Shown here: piece by piece, positions 49,588-58,077 of the stretch
Position numbering within the stretch: position 1 is the first letter of the stretch
Layout: each line of letters begins with the position of its first letter
Assembly: GCA_965243285.1 (NCBI GenBank)
Contig: OZ251537.1
Coordinates: 2,480,001 to 2,544,000 of the forward strand
Source: JAHRAW01 sp965243285
Lineage (GTDB): Bacteria > Pseudomonadota > Gammaproteobacteria > Arenicellales > Poriferihabitantaceae
Direction of reading: 5' to 3'
DNA: 64,000 nucleotides
The notes under the pieces: generated by a model
The model's database searches: none
What the model saw: the letters and a program-made list of their open reading frames with translations, nothing else
What the model was told of the DNA's origin: nothing
Translations under genes and position numbers: made by a program

Positions 49588-50553
49588 TCAACTAGGCGCG
49601 GATTTTCCGCCGCTGGCGAGTGACGCGGTTGACGCCGTTGATGCGGTTGATGCGGTCTGCGCCATGGGCAATTTTTTCGTCGTAGTCGACGCATCCGCCT
49701 TGCCGAAGCCCAATAAATCCAGCAACGAGGCGATGGTGTCGCGCAGCGCCCGGCGGTCTACGATCATGTCGATGGCGCCGTGCGCCAGTTGAAATTCGGC
49801 GCGCTGGAAACCTTCTGGTAGGGTTTCGCGCACCGTTTGCTCGATAACCCGCGGCCCGGCGAAACCGATGAGGGCTTTGGGTTCGCCGATGATGACATCG
49901 CCGAGCATGCCTAAGCTGGCGGACACGCCGCCCATGGTGGGGTCGGTCAGCACCGAGATATAGGGGATGCCCAAACGCCGCAACTGGGCGATGGCGGCGG
50001 CGGTTTTGGACATCTGCATCAACGAGAACAGCGCCTCTTGCATACGCGCCCCGCCGCTGGCGGAAAAACACACCAGCGGCTGGCGATGGGTCACGCTGTG
50101 ATTCACGGCTTGCACAAAACGTTCGCCGACCACCGAGCCCATGGAGCCGCCCATAAAACGGAATTCAAAGGCCGCCGCCGTGACCGCCGCGCCCTTCAAA
50201 CGGCCGCGCGCAACCAGCAAGGCTTCGCTGGCGTGGCTATTTTTTTTCGCCTCGCTCAAGCGCTCGCGATAGCGTTTGCTGTCGCGAAACTTGAACATAT
50301 CCAGCGGCCGCACATCGTCCGCCAGCCAGTGAAGCGAGTCGTCATCGAGGAAGATGCGCAGCCGACTCTCAGCCCCCAAACGCATGTGGCAGTCGCACTG
50401 CGGGCACACTTGCAGGCTGTCGCGCAAGGTGCCGTGGTACACCACCGCTTGGCAATCGCCGCACTTGCTCCACACCCCTTCGGGCACCCCGCGCTTGTCG
50501 ATGCCGGCTTTGGTTTTGATCTTGGGCGGGATGATTTTATCAAACCAATTCAT
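49588..50553 (-). CDS. accD: Acetyl-CoA carboxylase carboxyltransferase subunit beta (AccD)
   Basis: A 321-residue subunit that with AccA moves carboxyl from biotin to acetyl-CoA, making malonyl-CoA. The N-terminal zinc finger has CGDC and CPQCDC pairs; the crotonase-like core holds SASGGARMQEALFSLMQM, PYISVLTDPTMGGVSASLGMLGD and GFAGPRVIEQTVRETLPEGFQ. ATG 50553 (MNWFDKIIPPKIK) is the universal start. The C-terminus ends in a low-complexity ASTASTAS tail encoded by a 9-bp tandem repeat. It lies 28 bp downstream of trpF. Confidence 0.97.
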   Translation of the reverse strand: MNWFDKIIPPKIKTKAGIDKRGVPEGVWSKCGDCQAVVYHGTLRDSLQVCPQCDCHMRLGAESRLRIFLDDDSLHWLADDVRPLDMFKFRDSKRYRERLSEAKKNSHASEALLVARGRLKGAAVTAAAFEFRFMGGSMGSVVGERFVQAVNHSVTHRQPLVCFSASGGARMQEALFSLMQMSKTAAAIAQLRRLGIPYISVLTDPTMGGVSASLGMLGDVIIGEPKALIGFAGPRVIEQTVRETLPEGFQRAEFQLAHGAIDMIVDRRALRDTIASLLDLLGFGKADASTTTKKLPMAQTASTASTASTASLASGGKSAPS

Positions 50554-50581
50554 AGGGTTATCATGCTTAGTTGAGGTGAAA

Positions 50582-51232
50582 TTAATGCGCGGCGGCAACA
50601 TCATACTGCGCCACCGCCAGGCAAAAACGGCGGATTTTGGCGATGTCCTTAGCGCCGTCAGTCTCCACGCCGGTGCTGACATCGACCCCATAGGGTCTAG
50701 TTTGCGCCACCGCCGTGGCGACATTTTCCGGCCCCAATCCACCCGCCAGCAGCAACGGCAAGTCGCCGCCGTACTGCGCCAGGCGCCAGTCGAAGGCCAT
50801 GCCGGCGCCGCCGTACGCAGCCGCGTCGGCGTCCAGCAAAATGCCACTAGCGCGGTGCGGCCGGGCTGCGTAGGCCGTCTCTTGGGCGAGCAAATCCGCG
50901 GCCGTGGTGCCCGGCGTCACGCGCAAGGCCTTGATGTAGGGGACGCCGAATGCGGCGCAAAAATCGGCCGGCTCATCGCCATGAAATTGCAGGCAAGTGG
51001 GATTGACTTGAGCCAGGATGGCGCGCACTTGCGCCGCGCTGGGGTTCACCAGCACCGCCACGCTGGCCACCCATGGCCCGATGGCGGCGACCATGGCGGC
51101 GGCGGAATCCAGCCCCACGCAGCGCCGGCTGGGCGGGTGAAATATCAAGCCGATGGCGTCGGCGCCGGCGGCCACCGCCGCTTGGGCTACGGCTGGCTCG
51201 GCAAGGCCGCAGATTTTGATGCGCGTTGCCAA
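50582..51232 (-). CDS. trpF: Phosphoribosylanthranilate isomerase (TrpF)
   Basis: A 216-residue TIM-barrel enzyme of tryptophan synthesis. RIKICGLAEP holds the catalytic Cys, ILLDADAA the catalytic Asp; LQFHGDEPADFC, LLLAGGLGPENV and YGVDVSTGVE are the remaining conserved loops. The only start near the conserved N-terminus is TTG 51232. It lies between truA and accD, the classical arrangement in Pseudomonas-like genomes, about 220 bp after truA; that gap shows nothing else convincing. Confidence 0.95.
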   Translation of the reverse strand: MATRIKICGLAEPAVAQAAVAAGADAIGLIFHPPSRRCVGLDSAAAMVAAIGPWVASVAVLVNPSAAQVRAILAQVNPTCLQFHGDEPADFCAAFGVPYIKALRVTPGTTAADLLAQETAYAARPHRASGILLDADAAAYGGAGMAFDWRLAQYGGDLPLLLAGGLGPENVATAVAQTRPYGVDVSTGVETDGAKDIAKIRRFCLAVAQYDVAAAH

Positions 51233-51454
51233 TTTTTTAGGATTTTAATGTTGTTAATTCAATTAGTTGGCGGAAATACTTAATGCGCGTGATTCATCCG
51301 GTAATGGGCCGTGATGTAGAGCAATTAATGCCCATGGGGCATGGATTTAACCTGAATCATGGCGATTTTCGGGTGAAATATCGACCGGTGGACGCGCCTT
51401 ATGCCGGAGCGCCGCGCCGGCTGATTCTACCAAACCTCGGTCGCCCACATTCAC

Positions 51455-52261
51455 TCACCAGAAGCGGCACGGCGGCGGCGGCGGCGGTAAATTAAAACTC
51501 GAATCGTACTCCACGCCGGCGAAGTACAGCCCATCGGGCGCGGCGGTGGCGGCCGCCAGGCGGCGGTCGCGGCCGGCTAACAATTGCCCGAGCCAATCCA
51601 CCGCGCAGCGCCCTTCGCCGATGCGCACTAGGCTGCCGACAATATTTCTTACCATATGGCGCAAAAATCCGTCGGCGGTGAGGTCGAGCCATATCCAGTC
51701 GCCGGATTGCTCGATGCGCAGATGGTGCATGGTTTTGCGCGCGCTTTTGGCTTGGCAGCCGGCGGCGCGAAAGGCGCTGAAATCATGGCAGCCGGTCAAC
51801 ACGGTGGCGGCGACGCGCATGCGCGCCACCGATAACGGCGCCCCATACCAGGCGACGCGGCGATGTAAATATGACGCGCTGGCGTCGCGATTCAAAATCA
51901 CATAACGATAACGGCGCGCCCTGGCGCTGAAACGAGCGTGGAAATCGGCCGCCACCGGCTGCGTCCATAGCAGCGAGATGTCGCCGGGCAGATGGGTGTT
52001 GACGCCGCGCAACCATTGCTGGGCGCTGCGCTGCGCGGTCGTATCGAAGTGAATTACCTGGCCGATTGCGTGCACCCCGGCATCGGTGCGCCCGGCGGCG
52101 GTTATGCGTACGCCGTGCGCGGCCACGGCGCCGATAGCGGCCTCCAACCGCGCTTGCACGGTGTCGGCATCGCGCTGGCATTGCCAACCGCAATAATGGC
52201 TACCGCCGTATTCGACGCCGGCGGCGATGCGTTGCAAGGCGGCTTTAGACTCCGGGTACAT
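51455..52261 (-). CDS. truA: tRNA pseudouridine synthase A (TruA)
   Basis: A 268-residue enzyme modifying U38-U40 of the anticodon stem. GVEYGGSHYCGWQCQ, the catalytic Asp in AAGRTDAGVHAIGQVIHFD, ARFSARARRYRYVI and GFLRHMVRNIVGSLVRIGEG are typical. ATG 52261 fits family length; the longest frame starts 22 codons upstream. The C-terminus runs into a polyproline tail (PPPPPP) encoded by a GGC repeat, not part of the fold. Confidence 0.96.
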   Translation of the reverse strand: MYPESKAALQRIAAGVEYGGSHYCGWQCQRDADTVQARLEAAIGAVAAHGVRITAAGRTDAGVHAIGQVIHFDTTAQRSAQQWLRGVNTHLPGDISLLWTQPVAADFHARFSARARRYRYVILNRDASASYLHRRVAWYGAPLSVARMRVAATVLTGCHDFSAFRAAGCQAKSARKTMHHLRIEQSGDWIWLDLTADGFLRHMVRNIVGSLVRIGEGRCAVDWLGQLLAGRDRRLAAATAAPDGLYFAGVEYDSSFNLPPPPPPCRFW

Positions 52262-52507
52262 GACTCGGCTGGGGTAAGGTTTCGCTATAATCCCGGCGGT
52301 GGTATGGCAGTTGTATGTCGGCGCCATGGCCGGCGGATTGGGCGACGAATTGGCCGGCGGATGTAGATTACTCCACCCAGAAAATCAAACCATGGAAACA
52401 AACCTTAAAACAAACCCATAAAACGCCAGCAGCAAACTACGCCGCAATCGCCACGCGTGATTTAGCATCGCCATGACACTTAAGTGACAACCGCCCCCAC
52501 CTAACCG

Positions 52508-53803
52508 ATGACCAAACACACCATCATTTGCGGGGATTCGCGCAGCATGGATGGCGTGGCCGATCAATCGGTGCATCTGGTGGTTACCTCGCCGCCGTAT
52601 TGGCAACTGAAGGACTATGGCACGGCGCTGCAAATCGGGTTTCACAACACCTACCAAGACTATATCAATCATCTAAATTTGGTGTGGCGCGAATGCCATC
52701 GGGTGTTGGAAAATGGATGTCGGCTATGCATAAACATCGGCGACCAGTTTGCGCGCGCCGCTTATTATGGACGCTATAAAGTTATCCCCATCCGCACCGA
52801 GATTATAAAATTTTGCGAGACCATGGGGTTTGATTATATGGGGGCGATTATCTGGCAAAAGGTAATCACCTCAAACCCGAGCGGCGGCGCATCCATTATG
52901 GGCAGTTTTCCGACCCCGCGCAATGGCATTGTGGCTTTAGATTATGAATTTATCTTATTGTTTAAGAAATTGGGCAAGCCATCGGCGCCATCGGCAAAAC
53001 AAAAAACCGAATCTAAAATGAGCACGCAAGAATGGCGGCAGTATTTTTCCGGGCATTGGAATTTTGCCGGTGAAAAACAAGGCAAGCATGCGGCGGTGTT
53101 TCCGGAGGAATTGCCAAAGCGGTTGATTAAAATGTTTGCCTTTGTGGGCGAGACGGTGTTAGACCCTTTCATGGGCAGTGGAACAACCGCGCTGGCGGCG
53201 AAAAATTTGGGTAGGAACTCCATCGGCTATGAAATTAACCCTGATTTTATTCCGCTCATCGAGAAGAAAATATACGCCAATCAAGTGTTTGCCGATGACA
53301 TATCCACCCATAAACAAAAACCTATTACCCAAGATTTCGATAAAATTATCGATTCACTTCCCTATAAATTTGTAGACCACCATGCCTTGGATAAAAAAAT
53401 AGACCCGCGCAAACTGAACTTTGGTTCGCGCATTGACGAAAAACCGCAAAAAAAGGAAACCCTGCTGCGCATTAAAAATATCCTAAGCGGCGATAAGTTA
53501 GTGTTGAGCAATGATTTAAAAATACGTTTGCTTGGCATCAAAATTCGCCCCGAGCAACAGCAAGATGCGTGCGACTTCATCGCTGAAAAAACGCGCGCGC
53601 AATCTGTATACTTGCGGTTTGACGAGCACAAATATGATGCACAAAATAATTTATTGTGCTATCTATATTTGAAGAACAAAACATTCATCAACGCCCGCCT
53701 CATTAAAGCCGGCTGCGCCCAGGTGGATGAAAACACCCCCTTCCGTCACCTTGAAAAATTTAAAAGTTTGGAGAAAGCACATGGCAAAAGAATGGATACT
53801 TAA
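52508..53803 (+). CDS. MjaI-type site-specific DNA methyltransferase with C-terminal SNase-like domain
   Basis: A 431-residue protein. The N-terminal beta-class aminomethyltransferase has catalytic TSPPYW (27-32), the form common in N4-cytosine enzymes, then the SAM-binding DPFMGSGTTALAAKNLGR (about 218). From about residue 325 a staphylococcal-nuclease-like domain follows: SGDKLVLSNDLKIRLLGI, then YLRFDEHKYDAQNNLLCYLYLKNKTFINARLIKAG. By eye, the nuclease Asp after RLLGI and the Arg before the LCYLY strand are replaced, so this domain probably binds DNA rather than cutting it. The MjaI family methylates CTAG; that specificity is inferred from the partner. Base composition is more AT-rich than neighbours, suggesting transfer. 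It overlaps the endonuclease gene by 23 bp. Confidence 0.88.
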   Translation: MTKHTIICGDSRSMDGVADQSVHLVVTSPPYWQLKDYGTALQIGFHNTYQDYINHLNLVWRECHRVLENGCRLCINIGDQFARAAYYGRYKVIPIRTEIIKFCETMGFDYMGAIIWQKVITSNPSGGASIMGSFPTPRNGIVALDYEFILLFKKLGKPSAPSAKQKTESKMSTQEWRQYFSGHWNFAGEKQGKHAAVFPEELPKRLIKMFAFVGETVLDPFMGSGTTALAAKNLGRNSIGYEINPDFIPLIEKKIYANQVFADDISTHKQKPITQDFDKIIDSLPYKFVDHHALDKKIDPRKLNFGSRIDEKPQKKETLLRIKNILSGDKLVLSNDLKIRLLGIKIRPEQQQDACDFIAEKTRAQSVYLRFDEHKYDAQNNLLCYLYLKNKTFINARLIKAGCAQVDENTPFRHLEKFKSLEKAHGKRMDT

Positions 53804-54413
53804 TTCCGCTACCAGTCGGTTTCAATTTAATTACAAGAAGAACGTCGGCGCGACCTCGCAGTCGATTCGCGCCTGCCAACCAAAGTCACTTGACGAATGG
53901 CAATCGTATTACTTCGCCCAGGTTAAGCCCAAAACGCATTTGGAAGATTTGGGGCGCAAGTTATTTATTAAAATCACCGAAGTAATCCAGTTAGAAGTCG
54001 AACAAATTACCGAGCAAGATTGTATTGATTTTATTTTAAATCTGGTCATCAGCCGCACTTATGCCGGCTATCAAAACTAAATTAAAACAATTTACGGCTA
54101 TCTTGAGGCACAACTACAGGTGTCCATTCACCCGGCCAGCGATAAATGGGAGCGCGTCTATAATGTTGACTTTTACATTGTAGTGAATGAAAAATTTATT
54201 GGGCTGCAAATAAAGCCGATACTTGAAGGCATACAACTGCCGCAAATATTTAAAGAACAAGCCATATAAGAGAAATCTCATCAAATTTTTCGTGAAAAAT
54301 TTGGCGGCCAAGTGTTTTATGTTTATTCCACCACTAGTGCCCGGAAAAAAATTATCCACAACCATGATGTTGTGGATGAAATTCGCCAAGAGATTAAACG
54401 CTTGCAAACTTAA
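53781..54413 (+). pseudogene. MjaI-family restriction endonuclease, inactivated by two in-frame stop codons
   Basis: From ATG 53781 the frame reads MAKEWILNSATSRFQFNY, RKLFIKITEVIQLEVEQI and CIDFILNLVISRTYAGYQN, matching the MjaI-type endonuclease as I remember it. It stops at TAA 54078-54080. The same frame continues with family-like sequence: IKTIYGYLEAQ, WERVYNVDFYIVV, FIGLQIKPILEGIQLPQIFKEQ. It is stopped again by TAA at 54267-54269, then runs on (FGGQVFYVYSTTS, VVDEIRQEIKRL) to a final TAA at 54411-54413. There is no frameshift: 211 codons separate start and end. Each stop is one substitution from a Glu or Gln codon. The conserved core is split, so restriction is almost surely lost while the methylase stays intact. 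Confidence 0.85.
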
Positions 54414-54488
54414 ACGCCCTACCTGCCCGGCTAAATCCGTGCCAGCGCTAGGCATTCATCGACGCCCATTTATCGCTAAGACGGCGCC

Positions 54489-55529
54489 TCACAAGCGCCC
54501 TTCTTGCACTGCGTGGCAGGCGACGTGGGCGCCGTCGGGGGTGGTTTCCAGTGATGGAATCACTTGCGCGCATTTTTCGCGGGCGTGGACGCAACGGCCG
54601 TTAAAAACGCAGCCGCTCGGCAAGTTGAGCGGGGTCGGCACCTCGCCCTTTAATTTAACATAGGCCGATTTGCTGCGCCCGATTTTGGGGATGGCGCTCA
54701 GCAGGGCGCGGGTATAAGGGTGTTGCGGGGCCGCGAAAACCTCAGCGGTGCGCCCTACTTCGCACACCCGGCCGAGATACATGACGGCCACGCGGCTACC
54801 GAAATGCTCGACCACCGACAAATCATGGGTGATAAAAAGATAGGTGAGATTGCGCTCCTGGCGCGCTTGCATCAACACATTCAGCACTTGCGCTTGAATG
54901 GAGACATCGAGCGCGGAAATCGGCTCGTCGGCGACGATGAATTGCGGATCCACCATCAGCGCCCGGGCGATGCTGATGCGCTGGCGCTGGCCGCCGGAGA
55001 ATTCATGCGGAAAACGCGCCCCCCAAGCGGCCTCCACGCCCACCGAGGTCATCACTTCGCTTACCTTTTGCCGTAGATCGCTCGCCGATAGCGCCGGAAA
55101 ATGAAATTTTGCCGGCTCCAACAGCGTTGCGGTCACGGTTTTGCGCGGGTTGAGCGATGCATAGGGATTTTGGAAAATCATCTGCATTTTTTTGCGGTAC
55201 GGCAGCAACTCGGCGCGTTTGAGACCGTCGATGCGCTGCCCCTGATAATGCACGGTGCCGCTGGTGGGCGACAACAACCCCATAATGACGCGCCCGACGG
55301 TGCTTTTTCCGCAGCCGCTTTCGCCCACCAGGCACAGCGTTTCGCCGCGGGCGATGTCGAGAGATAGGCCGTTTACGGCTTTTATGGTGTCGATTTTGCG
55401 CGCCAATTTGCCGCCCTTAAATGACCATTGCTCGAGCAATCCGCCGGAAATATCGAACTCCTTGCGCACGGCGCGCACCGAGACCAGCGGCGCTGGCGTC
55501 GAATCGGGCCGGGCGGTTTGGGGGGACAT
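54489..55529 (-). CDS. Oligopeptide/dipeptide ABC transporter ATP-binding protein (OppF/DppF type)
   Basis: A 346-residue ATPase subunit. Walker A is GESGCGKST, the signature is FSGGQRQRISIARAL, Walker B is FIVADEPISALD, and the switch His is in FITHDLSVVEHF. The C-terminal Cys cluster (SGCVFNGRCVHAREKC) is the oligopeptide-type extension known to bind Fe-S in some DppD/OppD relatives. ATG 55529 lies 4 bp after the preceding gene's stop. The longest frame runs 52 codons further into that gene and is rejected. It is the last gene of the operon and convergent with the restriction remnant. Confidence 0.94.
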   Translation of the reverse strand: MSPQTARPDSTPAPLVSVRAVRKEFDISGGLLEQWSFKGGKLARKIDTIKAVNGLSLDIARGETLCLVGESGCGKSTVGRVIMGLLSPTSGTVHYQGQRIDGLKRAELLPYRKKMQMIFQNPYASLNPRKTVTATLLEPAKFHFPALSASDLRQKVSEVMTSVGVEAAWGARFPHEFSGGQRQRISIARALMVDPQFIVADEPISALDVSIQAQVLNVLMQARQERNLTYLFITHDLSVVEHFGSRVAVMYLGRVCEVGRTAEVFAAPQHPYTRALLSAIPKIGRSKSAYVKLKGEVPTPLNLPSGCVFNGRCVHAREKCAQVIPSLETTPDGAHVACHAVQEGRL

Positions 55530-55533
55530 CGAC

Positions 55534-56559
55534 TTAGGCCGGCGGCGATTTGGGCGCTGCGTCGGGCGAATCAGGCGGCGAATCGAGCAAATCAGGCGAC
55601 GAATCGAGCGGCGCGTGACATGCCACGCTGCGGTCGCGGTGCGTGGATTCCGCTGGCATGGTGGCACTGCATACCGCCCGCGCATGGTCGCAGCGCGGGG
55701 TGAATGGGCAGCCGTGGAGAATCTCCCCCAGCGCTGGCATGTGGCCGGGAATTTGCGCCAGACGCTGGCCCGGCGTGGTTTTTTCCGGCAAGGCGGCGAG
55801 CAAGCCGGCGGTATACGGGTGGCGGGGGGCGGCGATGACGGCCTCGGTGCGCCCGCGCTCGAGCACGCGCCCAGCGTACATCACCAAAATGCGCTGCGTG
55901 ACTTCGGACACCACGCCGAGGTCATGGGTTATCAAGATCAAGCCGACCGCGAAATCATTGCACAACTTCAGCAGCAACTCCAGAATTTCCGCTTGGATGG
56001 TCACATCCAGCGCCGTGGTCGGTTCATCGGCGATGATGATGGCCGGGTCGCTCAATAAGGCGATGGCGATGACCACGCGCTGGCGCATGCCGCCGGACAA
56101 TTCATGCGGATATTGCGCCAGCCGCGTCTCGGCCGCGGGAATCTGCACCGCGTGCAGTTTTTTCAGGGCGATGGCGCGCGCTTGGGCGCGGCTCATGCGC
56201 CGATGGGCGCGCACGGTTTCGATCATCTGCGCGCCGATGGTGAGCACTGGGTTTAGCGTCACCATGGGGTCTTGAAAAATCATGCTGATTTTGTTGCCGC
56301 GAATTTGGCGCATGTCCTCCTCGGCCAGGTCCGCCAAATTCCGCCCCTCGAAGCAAATTTCGCCGCCGGCCACATAGCCCGGTTTGCTGATGAGGTTCAA
56401 GACCGCGAACGCCGCCACCGATTTGCCGGCCCCGCTCTCGCCGACGATACCTAAGCGTTCGCCGGCCGCGAGGTCGAAACTCAGCCCGGATACGGCGCGC
56501 ACCGCCCCGCTGGGCAGCGGGAACACCACCGCCAGATCGCGTACCCGCAGCAGCGTCAT
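55534..56559 (-). CDS. Oligopeptide/dipeptide ABC transporter ATP-binding protein (OppD/DppD type)
   Basis: A 341-residue ATPase subunit with Walker A GESGAGKSV, signature LSGGMRQRVVIAIAL, Walker B IIIADEPTTALD, switch LITHDLGVVSEV, and the C-terminal Cys motif GCPFTPRCDHARAVC. The tail is an Asp/Ser/Pro repeat (SSPDLLDSPPDSPD) from a short tandem repeat in DNA. It pairs with the following ATPase to energise the two permeases. It lies 76 bp after the OppC-type permease gene. Confidence 0.95.
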   Translation of the reverse strand: MTLLRVRDLAVVFPLPSGAVRAVSGLSFDLAAGERLGIVGESGAGKSVAAFAVLNLISKPGYVAGGEICFEGRNLADLAEEDMRQIRGNKISMIFQDPMVTLNPVLTIGAQMIETVRAHRRMSRAQARAIALKKLHAVQIPAAETRLAQYPHELSGGMRQRVVIAIALLSDPAIIIADEPTTALDVTIQAEILELLLKLCNDFAVGLILITHDLGVVSEVTQRILVMYAGRVLERGRTEAVIAAPRHPYTAGLLAALPEKTTPGQRLAQIPGHMPALGEILHGCPFTPRCDHARAVCSATMPAESTHRDRSVACHAPLDSSPDLLDSPPDSPDAAPKSPPA

Positions 56560-56635
56560 GGCAGTGACCGCGCTACCGGCGGCGCTCGGCAGTCAAGTTT
56601 TGCTGCATTAATACCGCCATCGCCATCGCCGCCGT

Positions 56636-57541
56636 TCATGCGCCATACCACTTCGGGTTGAGGGCATCGCGCAGCCAATCGCCCAGCAGATTAATAGCGA
56701 GAATCAGCGCCACCAACACCACCGCCGGAAAAAGGGTTATCCACCACGAGCCGCTGAAGATGAATTCGAAGCCGTTGTGGATGAGCGAACCCAAGGACGG
56801 CTTGGTGACCGGCATGCCGAGGCCGAGAAAGGCCAGCGCCGCTTCGGTGATGATGGCATTCGCCACTTGCACCGCGGAGATGACCAGCAGCGGCGAGAGG
56901 GTGTTGGGCAGGATGTGGCGATAGATGATGGCGCTGGGCGCTAAGCCGATGACGCGGGCGGCGTCCACATATTCCTTTTTCTTTTCCGCCAGCACGCAGG
57001 CGCGCACGGTGCGGGCGTATTGCGGCCATTCGGCAATGCCGATGACCAACACGATGACGATGAGGGCGAAATCCTCGTAAAAACTCAACCCCACGGTGGC
57101 GCGAAACACGGCCAGGATGACGATGGCCACCATCAAAGTGGTAAACGATAATTGAATGTCGGCCATGCGCATCAAAATGCTATCCAAGCGACCGCCGAAA
57201 TAGCCGGCCGCCAAACCGATGGAGATGCCGATGAAACCTTGCAAGAGGGTGGCGAAAACGCCGATGAGCAGGGAGATGCCGACGCCGTACAACAAGGCGC
57301 TGAGCATGTCGCGCCCCATGGCGTCGGTGCCGAGCAAAAAGCGCGCGTCGGCGCCGGCGCCACGCGGCGGGATTTCCGAATCCATGATGTCGAATTGGGT
57401 TAAATCCCACGGATCATAGGGCGCGATGAGCGGCGCCAACGCCGCCGCCACCGTCAGCGCTAACAACACCGCGGCGCTGACCATGGCGGTTTTATCGCCG
57501 CGGAAACTGCGATAGAGCGACGACTCGCGCCAGCGCTTCAT
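56636..57541 (-). CDS. Peptide ABC transporter permease (OppC/DppC type)
   Basis: A 301-residue inner-membrane permease: a cytosolic N-terminus, one helix (AMVSAAVLLALTVAAALAPLIAPYDP), then the BPD-transport core with GTDAMGRDMLSALLYGVGISL and the coupling helix EYVDAARVIGLAPSAIIYRHILPNTLSPLLV. ATG 57541 (MKRWRESSLYRSFRGDK) is chosen over a TTG four codons upstream. It should form a heterodimer with the OppB-type permease, from which it is separated by element E8. Confidence 0.95.
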   Translation of the reverse strand: MKRWRESSLYRSFRGDKTAMVSAAVLLALTVAAALAPLIAPYDPWDLTQFDIMDSEIPPRGAGADARFLLGTDAMGRDMLSALLYGVGISLLIGVFATLLQGFIGISIGLAAGYFGGRLDSILMRMADIQLSFTTLMVAIVILAVFRATVGLSFYEDFALIVIVLVIGIAEWPQYARTVRACVLAEKKKEYVDAARVIGLAPSAIIYRHILPNTLSPLLVISAVQVANAIITEAALAFLGLGMPVTKPSLGSLIHNGFEFIFSGSWWITLFPAVVLVALILAINLLGDWLRDALNPKWYGA

Positions 57542-57587
57542 GGAATCATTCAAAATTCAATCATGCCAATTTAAATATCAAAATTAA

Positions 57588-58002
57588 GGGATTTATATAT
57601 CTAAATCTGCACAGTGGGTTTGGTTTTGATTGTGGCTTTTGATTTGGCTTTTGCTATTGATTTTGATTTCGCTTTTGCTATTGATTTTGATTTTGATGTT
57701 GCTTTGATGTTGATGTTGATGTTGATGTTGATGTTGTATCTTTTAACTCATTTTTTGTGGCTGATAGGGTGAAAATTTAAAGACAAAAACGAAAATCGAC
57801 AATCAAAAGTCGAGTAAAACCTAACATTAAAGATATCCCCCCCACCAAAACTGGCGATGAAGCCGCCAGTTTTGGCTCCCCCTCCCGAAAAATCAGGGGG
57901 GGAGCGAAGACTAAAAGCAAAAGCAAAATCAAAAGCAAAATCAAAAGCCAAAGCCAAAAAGCAAAGTCAAACGCACCATGCAGATTTAGATATATAAATC
58001 CC
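57588..58002. repeat. Interspersed TIR element E8 (best-preserved ends)
   Basis: The two ends, 57588-57610 and 57980-58002, are perfect inverted repeats over 23 bp (start GGGATTTATATATCTAAATC), 24 bp counting the next base. TAA flanks both sides and may be a 3-bp target duplication. Inside are a TTGATTTTG/GGCTTTT tract, GATGTT repeats (about 57694-57735), the conserved block shared with E4 and E7, one hairpin module (57836-57905) with arms CCAAAACTGGCG/CGCCAGTTTTGG, and an AAAGCC tract. It interrupts an importer operon between its two permease genes. Confidence 0.85.
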
Positions 58003-58077
58003 TAAATTTATTCATTTTAAATTAGCGCATTCAAATTCAAGCACGCAAATTCAAGCATGGAAATTTCACGCCGCAGG

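Noticed and set aside
51283..51495. A 70-codon plus-strand frame between trpF and truA
   Set aside because: It runs into the antisense of the truA polyproline tail and shows no domain or ribosome binding site. Weak at best.
54078..54269. TAA read through as a sense codon in the endonuclease
   Set aside because: Many intact genes in the window end at TAA, including the methyltransferase just upstream, and no recoding signal is visible. Nonsense mutation is simpler.
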